Shown piece by piece: positions 15,233 through 20,795 of a DNA stretch of 42,299 nt; the first letter of the stretch is position 1; each line of letters opens with the position of its first letter. The notes below the pieces were generated by a model. The model saw nothing but the letters and a program-made list of their open reading frames with translations. It did not search any database and was not told where the DNA came from. Position numbers and translations under genes: made by a program. The stretch is from Roseateles_E cavernae (lineage in GTDB: Bacteria > Pseudomonadota > Gammaproteobacteria > Burkholderiales > Burkholderiaceae_C): positions 1 through 42,299 of the forward strand of contig NZ_JBDPLH010000018.1 of the NCBI RefSeq assembly GCF_040187885.1. Reading direction: 5' to 3'.

Positions 15233-15639
15233 TCGCCCGCATCCTCGTGGCGCTGGCCAGCCTCGCGCTGGCGTTCGCGGCCGGCGCCTTCGTCCACTAC
15301 CGCTGGGTGCTGGCCGAGGTGACGCAGCGCGCCCTGGACCAGTCCGAAGCCACCCGAAAGGTTGAGCATGACAATGCCGTCTCCACCATCATCAAGATGG
15401 ACCGCTACAGCGTCACCGCTGCGCAGAACCAGCCTCGTGTGCTGGCCGCTCGCACTGACCTTGTCGGCGTGCAGCACAGTATCGACGCCATTGCCGCCGC
15501 AGCCCCTGCCTCAGCCTGTGGTCCTGACCCAAGACTCGCAGGAGTCCTTGAGCTACTCCGAGAGAGCGCGAGCCTGGTTGAAGAAGGCCCGCGACACCTT
15601 GAAGAGCTACGAGCCAAGCGCGACGCGCTGAGCCGCTGA
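15229..15639 (+). CDS. Spanin, inner membrane subunit (Rz-like)
   Basis: A 136-residue protein with an N-terminal membrane anchor (about 4-22, ending AFAAGAFVHYRW) followed by a helical periplasmic part with Glu/Arg/Gln, ending LEELRAKRDALSR. It overlaps the endolysin by ATGA. Together with the nested lipoprotein at 15368-15631 it should form the two-component spanin that fuses inner and outer membranes at the last step of lysis. Confidence 0.85.
   Translation: MIARILVALASLALAFAAGAFVHYRWVLAEVTQRALDQSEATRKVEHDNAVSTIIKMDRYSVTAAQNQPRVLAARTDLVGVQHSIDAIAAAAPASACGPDPRLAGVLELLRESASLVEEGPRHLEELRAKRDALSR
15368..15631 (+). CDS. Spanin, outer membrane lipoprotein (Rz1-like), nested in Rz
   Basis: Lies entirely inside the Rz gene in the +1 frame. 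After an Arg-containing N-terminus, a hydrophobic run ends in the lipobox LTLSAC, then a Pro-rich stretch (STPLPPQPLPQP), both hallmarks of Rz1. About 50 residues follow the Cys. Start choice is uncertain: TTG 15362, ATG 15368 or ATG 15374 are all in frame; I use 15368. The mature part ends with a helix that can meet the Rz helix. Confidence 0.85.
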   Translation: MTMPSPPSSRWTATASPLRRTSLVCWPLALTLSACSTVSTPLPPQPLPQPVVLTQDSQESLSYSERARAWLKKARDTLKSYEPSATR

Positions 15640-15642
15640 GCC

Positions 15643-15804
15643 ATGCACTGGCACGCCGAACCCTCGACCCTGCTGCTGCGCGGATATGACCAATCCGGCG
15701 GCTATGAGCTGCGCCTGCCCTACGGCGCCGTGGCCCATGTCAAGCTGCTCGGCGCGGGCGTGGCCTACATCGAGGGCGCCCTGCGCAGCGATGTAGGCCC
15801 CTGA
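15643..15804 (+). CDS. Small phage protein, unknown
   Basis: A 53-residue protein, three bases after the Rz stop. It has beta-strand-like stretches (STLLLRGYDQS, YELRLPYGAVAHV) and no membrane segment. Small genes of this kind often follow spanins in Burkholderiales prophages, but I do not recognise the family. Codon use matches the neighbours. Confidence 0.5.
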   Translation: MHWHAEPSTLLLRGYDQSGGYELRLPYGAVAHVKLLGAGVAYIEGALRSDVGP

Positions 15805-15917
15805 GCACGACTGACTGGCGCGATGTCGCCCGGCTGCTGGTCGACCAGCACCAGGTCGAGATCATCGAGGCCATGCGCCACGGCCGGCGGGTCAGCTGGC
15901 CGACCGGGCGGGTGTGA
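15801..15917 (+). CDS. Very small phage ORF, probable CTG start
   Basis: A 38-residue frame, STTDWRDVARLLVDQHQ at its start, whose first plausible codon is CTG at 15801. It overlaps the previous stop as CTGA, mirroring the ATGA/GTGA junctions of the whole module. The amphipathic helix and clean composition argue for coding. The non-standard start keeps confidence low. Confidence 0.35.
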   Translation: MSTTDWRDVARLLVDQHQVEIIEAMRHGRRVSWPTGRV

Positions 15918-15922
15918 AGTCG

Positions 15923-16438
15923 TCAAGAATCCAGCCGCTTCGGAGTGGAGCGGAACAGGGCGCCTTCCAATGGGTTGCCGGCTTCATCCAGCGGCCAGGA
16001 TAGCCACTCGGCACGCGCCACCTCCACGGGGTCGAGATAGCCGCGGCGCATGAACATCTCGCGCGCGAAGGCCGCGATGTTCTGTGTATTCGAGGGCAGG
16101 GCGCCGAGGCGAAATAGTTCGTTGTAGCAGGCGGCCACCCAGCGGGCGTGGTCCTCGGGTGAGACGTACTGCACCTGCAGCACGGTCGACTCCAGGTACT
16201 CGGCCTGGGCGTCGCTATCCCAATCTGCAAGCCGCGCAAAAGCGGTATCCCATGCGAGCGTTTCGGCCTGGTCAAGCGCTGAACCAGGCGCCGCTGGACA
16301 GCCGTCGCGCCGCAGCGCTTCGTCAACGCCATCTGCGCCGCCCAGCTCGGCCTCCAGCACGTCGCGCATGGTCACTTCGTAGTCACCCGTGCGTTCGTAC
16401 CCGAAGGGTGCGTTCAGGAGCTGCAGGGTGTAGGGCAT
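15923..16438 (-). CDS. Acidic accessory protein of unknown function
   Basis: A 171-residue protein on the minus strand, convergent with the late genes, with a good ribosome site (GAGGA). Residues about 20-105 hold many Asp and Glu, giving a clearly acidic first half, and the rest is helical with aromatic residues (WVAACYNELFRLG, FAREMFMRRGY). No membrane segment or signal. I recognise no family. Reverse orientation between lysis genes and attR is typical of genes expressed in the lysogen. Small acidic phage proteins can mimic DNA in anti-defence roles, but that is only a hypothesis here. Confidence 0.65.
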   Translation of the reverse strand: MPYTLQLLNAPFGYERTGDYEVTMRDVLEAELGGADGVDEALRRDGCPAAPGSALDQAETLAWDTAFARLADWDSDAQAEYLESTVLQVQYVSPEDHARWVAACYNELFRLGALPSNTQNIAAFAREMFMRRGYLDPVEVARAEWLSWPLDEAGNPLEGALFRSTPKRLDS

Positions 16439-16476
16439 GGCGGGTCCTCGGTGTGGGTTGATCGTACAGTCGAGCC

Positions 16477-17265
16477 ATGTGCAATCTGTACCACATGAGC
16501 CCGAAGGGCGACGTCGAGCGCTACATCGGCCGCCAGGCGCGCCTGGCGCTGCCGGACTACCAAGCCACCCATGTTCAGCCCTTCGATACGGGCCTGTTCA
16601 TCAGGCCGGGGGCCGAGGGTGAGCTGCAGGGCGTGATGGGGCAGTGGGGCATGATCCGGCCTGGTCAGAAGGCTCGCATCGAGATGAAGAAGGTGCCCTC
16701 CAGCCGGCCTGGCGCCGAGCCGCTGCTGCGACCCATGCTGAAGAACAACTCGCGCAGCGAAACCACGCACAGCTCGCCGGCGTTTCGAGATGCCTGGAAG
16801 CAGGGCAGGCGCTGCCTGATCCCGGCGACCTGGCTGCAAGAGCCGAACTGGGAAACCGGCCGGTGCGTCTGGTGGCGCTTGCAACGGGCCGATGGCTTGC
16901 CCTGGATGGTCGCCGGGATCTGGTCGGAGTGGGTCGACCCCGAGTCTGGCGAGCTTGTGCCTAACTACGCCATGCTGACATTCAACGTCGACTCTCACCC
17001 GCTCCTGAGGCGCCTGCACCGACCGGTGCTCGACCCGGCAACCAAGAAACCGCTGCCGCCTGACCAGCAGGACAAGCGCGGCGAGGCTCACATCGAGCCC
17101 GCCGACTGGGATTCGTGGCTTCATGGCGACGAGGCGGCTGCCAGGCGCCTGCTCGTGCCTCCGCCCGTTGAGATGTTCGACCAGGCGCAAGCGCAGGCGA
17201 TGGATCGGGAACTGGAGTCGATGATGGGCTCGGGTGACGATATCGGGCAGGACGAACTGTTCTGA
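16477..17265 (+). CDS. SRAP-domain protein (YedK/HMCES-like)
   Basis: A 262-residue protein starting MCNLYHM, so Cys2 becomes the N-terminal catalytic Cys after Met removal. Other family residues are in place: Asn91 and Arg93-x-Glu95 (NSRSET), Glu122 in the RRCLIPA...E region, and probable active-site His181 (RLHRP). SRAP proteins form a thiazolidine crosslink with abasic sites in single-stranded DNA and so shield them from cleavage. The C-terminal part (about 225-262) is an acidic tail. It is divergent from the acidic gene, with only 38 bp between them, and convergent with the LexA-box gene. Confidence 0.88.
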   Translation: MCNLYHMSPKGDVERYIGRQARLALPDYQATHVQPFDTGLFIRPGAEGELQGVMGQWGMIRPGQKARIEMKKVPSSRPGAEPLLRPMLKNNSRSETTHSSPAFRDAWKQGRRCLIPATWLQEPNWETGRCVWWRLQRADGLPWMVAGIWSEWVDPESGELVPNYAMLTFNVDSHPLLRRLHRPVLDPATKKPLPPDQQDKRGEAHIEPADWDSWLHGDEAAARRLLVPPPVEMFDQAQAQAMDRELESMMGSGDDIGQDELF

Positions 17266-17276
17266 CGCCAGCGGGC

Positions 17277-17597
17277 TCAAGTCGGTCGCTCGTGGTCAGG
17301 CAAGACCTTGCACCACCAGGCCTGCGGCACCTGCCGGCGCTCGTGATACATGCCGACAAACTCCAGGCCGACCAGCACGATGTCCTGCCCTGAGAGACGC
17401 TGCAGCTGGGCGTCGTGCAGTGCTGGTATCGGCGTCCCTGGCGCAATCAGCTCGTCGGTGACGGGGAGGAGTTGGACGGTGAGGGCTGAGCCAAGCCGGT
17501 GCGCTCTCAGAAGGGCGCGGCGAGGCGACGCCGCCAGGATTTCCTCGCGGGTTAGCTTTGCGCCATCGTGGCGCAGAAAAATTACATCGACCAACAT
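17277..17597 (-). CDS. Small protein of unknown function, likely SOS-controlled
   Basis: A 106-residue protein with basic helices at about 14-36 (KLTREEILAASPRRALLRAH), strands, and a tryptophan pair near the end (QAWWCKVLP). I do not recognise the family. A LexA-type box lies two bases upstream of the ATG, and TATAAA within it could serve as a -10, giving a nearly leaderless transcript. No ribosome site is visible. The gene faces away from attR and ends 11 bp from the SRAP gene, suggesting linked roles in damage response. Confidence 0.6.
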   Translation of the reverse strand: MLVDVIFLRHDGAKLTREEILAASPRRALLRAHRLGSALTVQLLPVTDELIAPGTPIPALHDAQLQRLSGQDIVLVGLEFVGMYHERRQVPQAWWCKVLPDHERPT

Positions 17598-17598
17598 A

Positions 17599-17614
17599 CT
17601 GCGTATTTATACAG
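17599..17614 (-). promoter_or_regulatory. LexA-type SOS box
   Basis: On the minus strand the site reads CTGTATAAATACGCAG, meeting the CTG-N10-CAG rule with an AT-rich centre. The flanks extend symmetry to TACTG...CAGTA. It lies directly before the minus-strand ATG (complement of 17595-17597). Confidence 0.78.
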
Positions 17615-17626
17615 TATTCGACGAGC

Positions 17627-17670
17627 TGGGGGACTTTGGGGGACCGATGTCCCTGGGGCCGTTTGGGGGA
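17627..17670 (+). repeat. G-rich direct repeats next to attR
   Basis: TGGGGGAC occurs at 17627-17634, TTTGGGGGAC at 17635-17644 and TTTGGGGGA at 17662-17670. Such short direct repeats within about 150 bp of an attachment core are candidate arm-type sites for the prophage integrase or its accessory protein. Confidence 0.5.
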
Positions 17671-17765
17671 GTGGCCCGAGCGAAGCAGTACACGACAGGG
17701 CAGAGGTCGGCGGAACGGACGGCCACAAGCCCAATCAAATCAATAACTTAAAAGCGACTGCAGAA

Positions 17766-17810
17766 CTACGAACCAAGGGGTCGTGGGTTCGAATCCTGCC
17801 AGCCGCACCA
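17766..17810 (+). other. attR: 3' half of tRNA-Arg(ACG) left by prophage integration
   Basis: From CTACGAA (anticodon loop, anticodon ACG) the sequence continues as a tRNA: 3' anticodon stem CCAAG, variable loop, T-arm with TTCGAAT, acceptor strand CAGCCGC, A73 and CCA. Bases before 17766 cannot pair as a 5' anticodon stem (CTTGG would be needed), and no GCGGCTG 5' acceptor strand exists upstream. It is thus a remnant, not a functional tRNA. Start of identity at the anticodon loop matches the usual crossover site of tyrosine recombinases. Confidence 0.85.
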
Positions 17811-17829
17811 TAAACAAGAAGCAAATCGA

Positions 17830-17862
17830 CGGCCTAGAGGCTCAAACCTCTAGGCCGTTTTT
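17830..17862 (+). terminator. Host tRNA-Arg terminator
   Basis: CGGCCTAGAGG and CCTCTAGGCCG form a perfect 11-bp stem with a 6-nt loop, followed by TTTTT. It lies 20 bp after the tRNA remnant and is the native terminator of the tRNA-Arg gene, marking the first host DNA. Confidence 0.9.
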
Positions 17863-17910
17863 CTTTGCTGGGAATAGCCGCGCCCGGCAGCGGCTATCGC
17901 TTGTGCAGGC

Positions 17911-18873
17911 TCAGCGGGCTTTCTGGACCTGCTGCGACCATGACTTCGATCCGCTCTTGCCTTCGAGGAAGGGCAGCACGGTGCGGGCCATCTCCGGCGC
18001 GAAGAAGATCTCGTAATGCGTCAGGTCCGGCAGGATCGCCAGCCGATTGCGGGACATATGCTCGCGCCCCCAGCCGGCGTCCTTGAGCCCGCCGCCGAGC
18101 AGTTGGTAGAAGCGAACGATGTGCTCGGGGCGGAACATATCGCTGTCGCCGTAGACCAGCATCACCGGCATGGCCAGCTTCTTCACGTCATCGGACCAGT
18201 CGTAAGGCTTGCGCATCCACTCGCCCATCTGGTCGAGCAGTTTCGGAAAGTCCTCGGGCCGGGGCGCAAGCTTGGCATAGGACTGGTACATCGGCGTCCC
18301 CTTCATCGCCTCGGCCATTGCGGCACCCACCTGCGCCTGCATAGGCAGCATCTCGGGATAGAAGCCGTCCTGCGCATAGCCGCCCGACACCAGGACGAGG
18401 CGGCGCACCATCGCCGGATGCTGGGCTCCCAGCCGCAAGGCCACGCCGGCGCCGAGCGAATAACCGAGCACATCCACCTGCTTGTGCCCGAGCGCGCTGA
18501 TCAAGCCCGCCATGTCGTTGCCCATATCGGGCAGGTCGATCTTTCGTTCGCCCAGGGCGGTACGGCCATGGCCGTGCAAGTCCACCGCGATGACGCGCCG
18601 CGACTTGGCCAGCATCGGCAGCACCGGCCCGAACATCTCGATCGAACCGAGGCCGCCATGCAACAGCAGCAGCGGCTCGCCCTTGCCGTGTATTTCGTAG
18701 TAGTAGTTGAGACCGTTGACCGCGAGGTGACCGCTATTGGCGATCTGGCGCTTGCTGGCGTGTGTGGCCGGCGTCGCTTGGGCGTGGATTGGCGCGAATG
18801 CCGCGGCGGCAATGCAGGCGATGCAGACGAGCAGCCAGACAAGGCCGGCAGGGGTCTTCAAAGAAAGGCGCAT
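17911..18873 (-). CDS. Secreted alpha/beta-fold hydrolase
   Basis: A 320-residue protein using the ATG at 18873, which gives a clean signal peptide (hydrophobic residues about 9-27, then A-Q-A); upstream in-frame ATGs add a basic, signal-unlike stretch. The hydrolase core shows HGGLGS (oxyanion region), nucleophile GYSLGAG, acid in YGDSD and His in DLTHYE. It should be an esterase or related enzyme in the periplasm; substrate unknown. Three 10-bp repeats lie upstream at 19011-19040. It reads toward the prophage boundary. Confidence 0.85.
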   Translation of the reverse strand: MRLSLKTPAGLVWLLVCIACIAAAAFAPIHAQATPATHASKRQIANSGHLAVNGLNYYYEIHGKGEPLLLLHGGLGSIEMFGPVLPMLAKSRRVIAVDLHGHGRTALGERKIDLPDMGNDMAGLISALGHKQVDVLGYSLGAGVALRLGAQHPAMVRRLVLVSGGYAQDGFYPEMLPMQAQVGAAMAEAMKGTPMYQSYAKLAPRPEDFPKLLDQMGEWMRKPYDWSDDVKKLAMPVMLVYGDSDMFRPEHIVRFYQLLGGGLKDAGWGREHMSRNRLAILPDLTHYEIFFAPEMARTVLPFLEGKSGSKSWSQQVQKAR

Positions 18874-19010
18874 GAGGAGGTTTCCTTCAACCATGGTGAC
18901 GAATGAGGCCTGCTTCATTGGTGTGACCGGAGATCTCCGAGATCGGGAATCCTGTCCGCGATGAAGTCGAGGTGCTTGCATCGGTACGACGATCAAGAAG
19001 GGCATAGATC

Positions 19011-19040
19011 GACATCGATTGATATCGATTGATATCGATT
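19011..19040. repeat. Three tandem 10-bp repeats, possible operator
   Basis: Three copies of GAYATCGATT, one per helical turn, between the CaiB-type gene and the hydrolase gene. Each holds the palindrome ATCGAT. The phasing would put bound proteins on one DNA face. Confidence 0.5.
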
Positions 19041-19068
19041 CGCGTACCGACACGTCCGAGCGCGCCAG

Positions 19069-20190
19069 CTAGCGTGTCAGCAACTCGATCTGTTCGGGCG
19101 TCAGCCCCAGTTCCCGCAGCAGCTCGCGCGTATGCGCGCCGGGTGTGGGGCCGGCCTGCGGCGCGCGGCCCGGCGTGCGTGAGAAGCGCGGCGATGCGGC
19201 CGGTTGCAGCTGCCCGTTGATGTCGGCAAAGTTGCCGCGAGCCCGGTTGTGCGGATGCTCGGCGGCCTCGGCCAGGCTCAGCACCGGTGCCGCGCAGGCA
19301 TCGCTGCCTTCCAGCAGCGTCGCCCATTGGTCCCTTGTCTTGCTCCTGATGCGCTCGGCAACACGCTCGCGCAGCGTCGGCCATTGGCGTATGTCGTACT
19401 GCTGCGCGGGGTCGACATCGGCCAAGTCCATGCGTTGCAGCAGCTCGCGATAGAACGGTGGCTCGATCGCGCCCAGGGTCAGGTATTGCCCATCGGCGCA
19501 TTCGAAGCTGTCGTAGAAGGGCGAGCTGTGCAGGAAGAAATTCTCGGCCGGCCGCTCGCTCCACAGGCCGCTGCCGCGCAGCGAATGAATCAGCGCGGTC
19601 AAGGTGCCGACGCCATCGACCATCGCGGCATCGACCACCTGGCCGCGACCCGAGGCCTTGGCCTCCAGCAGCGCGCAGACCAGGCCGAAGGCCAGGAACA
19701 TCGCCCCGCCGGCCATATCGCCCAGCAAGGTGGCGGGCAAGCTGGGTGGCACGCCGGCGCGCGTCGCGACCGACAGCGCACCGGTCAGCGCCACATAGTT
19801 GATGTCATGCCCGGCGGACTGGGCCAGCGGACCGGTCTGGCCCCAGCCGGTGACGCGGCCGTAGACCAGGCGCGGGTTGCTGTGCTCGAAAGTCGCCGGG
19901 CCCAGGCCCAGGCGCTCCATCACGCCGGGCCGGTAGCCCTCGATCAGCGCATCGGCGCTGTTGACCAGGGCTTGCACCGCCTGCAGCCCCAGCGGATTTT
20001 TCAGGTCGAGGCAGATCGAACGCTTGCCGCGGTTCATCGCCTCGCCGGCGCCCAGGGTGCGCAGCGCCACCGGCCGCTCGATCACAATCACCTCGGCGCC
20101 CATATCGGCCAGCAGCATGCCGGCAAAGGGGCCGGGGCCGATGCCGGCGAACTCGATCACACGCAAGCCGCTCAGTGACCCCTGGCTCAT
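19069..20190 (-). CDS. CaiB/BaiF-type CoA transferase, probably alpha-methylacyl-CoA racemase
   Basis: A 373-residue protein. The ATG at 20190 gives the standard family start (LSGLRVIEFAGIGPGPF); further upstream in-frame sequence lacks this. GHDINYVALTGAL contains the Asp that acts as catalytic acid/base in racemases of the family, and the Gly/Ala-rich stretch after it (LGDMAGGAMFLAFG) is also conserved. Length and the GHDINY motif favour 2-methylacyl-CoA racemase over formyl- or carnitine-CoA transferase. Role: branched-chain or sterol side-chain acyl-CoA breakdown. Divergent from greB across 44 bp. Confidence 0.82.
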   Translation of the reverse strand: MSQGSLSGLRVIEFAGIGPGPFAGMLLADMGAEVIVIERPVALRTLGAGEAMNRGKRSICLDLKNPLGLQAVQALVNSADALIEGYRPGVMERLGLGPATFEHSNPRLVYGRVTGWGQTGPLAQSAGHDINYVALTGALSVATRAGVPPSLPATLLGDMAGGAMFLAFGLVCALLEAKASGRGQVVDAAMVDGVGTLTALIHSLRGSGLWSERPAENFFLHSSPFYDSFECADGQYLTLGAIEPPFYRELLQRMDLADVDPAQQYDIRQWPTLRERVAERIRSKTRDQWATLLEGSDACAAPVLSLAEAAEHPHNRARGNFADINGQLQPAASPRFSRTPGRAPQAGPTPGAHTRELLRELGLTPEQIELLTR

Positions 20191-20234
20191 CCCGTCTCCT
20201 GATGTTCTTTTGCACTGGCGACACAATACACGCC

Positions 20235-20795
20235 ATGAGCAAGGCATTCACCAAGGAAAGCACGCAGGACGAGGACGACGAGGAGTTGGCCCTGCCCTCG
20301 CTGCCGCAGGGCACGCGCAACTACATGACGCCGGCCGGCTATGCGCGGCTGCGCGCCGAGTTCATGGCGCTGCTCGATGTGGAGCGGCCCAAGATCGTCG
20401 AGATCGTCTCCTGGGCGGCCAAAAATGGCGACCGCTCCGAGAATGGTGACTATCTCTACGGCAAGAAGCGCTTGCGTGAGATCGACCGGCGCCTGCGCTT
20501 TCTGACCAAGCGCCTGGACATTGCCGAGGTGGCCGATCCCAGCGCCCACCATGGCAGCGACCAAATCTTCTTCGGCGCCACCGTGACCTATGCGAATGCC
20601 AAGGGCGAGGAGCGCACGATCACGATCAAGGGCATCGACGAGAGCGACAGCCTGGCCGGCGAGGTGTCGTGGATCTCGCCGATCGCGCGCGCGCTGCTGA
20701 AGGCTCGCGAGGGCGACGAGGTGCAGCTGATGACGCCAGGCGGCGTCGAGCGGCTGGAGGTGCTGGAGGTCAGCTACCCTCCGCCCGCCACCTGA
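20235..20795 (+). CDS. greB: Transcript cleavage factor GreB
   Basis: A 186-residue protein. The N-terminal coiled coil carries NGDRSENGDYLYGKKRLREI, the acidic tip that enters the RNA polymerase secondary channel. The C-terminal FKBP-like domain has FFGATVTY and WISPIARALL. It rescues backtracked polymerase by stimulating RNA cleavage. Longer N-terminal tail than E. coli GreB (about 30 extra residues, acidic). Converges with spoT: the stops are adjacent (TGATCA at 20793-20798). Confidence 0.93.
   Translation: MSKAFTKESTQDEDDEELALPSLPQGTRNYMTPAGYARLRAEFMALLDVERPKIVEIVSWAAKNGDRSENGDYLYGKKRLREIDRRLRFLTKRLDIAEVADPSAHHGSDQIFFGATVTYANAKGEERTITIKGIDESDSLAGEVSWISPIARALLKAREGDEVQLMTPGGVERLEVLEVSYPPPAT

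Larger units (their letters stand above)
1..17810 (+). mobile_element. Prophage, siphovirus type, right-hand part
   Basis: Head completion, tail, lysis and accessory genes lie in the usual late order on one strand, nearly all overlapping by 1-11 nt. The right boundary is a 3' tRNA-Arg remnant at 17766-17810, followed by the host tRNA terminator. The left end, with terminase, portal, major capsid, repressor and integrase, is outside the window. The virion type is inferred from a tape measure and lambda-like chaperone frameshift with no sheath gene. I see no clearly broken gene in the module, so it may be functional. Confidence 0.93.

Noticed and set aside
16439..16476. A LexA box for the SRAP gene
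   Set aside because: No CTG-N10-CAG exists in the 38-bp gap. Only the gene at 17277-17597 has such a site.
17720..17810. A complete functional tRNA gene at the prophage end
   Set aside because: The 5' acceptor strand, D-arm and 5' anticodon stem are missing; only the 3' half is present.
19011..19040. CRISPR-like repeats
   Set aside because: The copies are 10 bp, directly tandem and without spacers. No cas genes are in the window.
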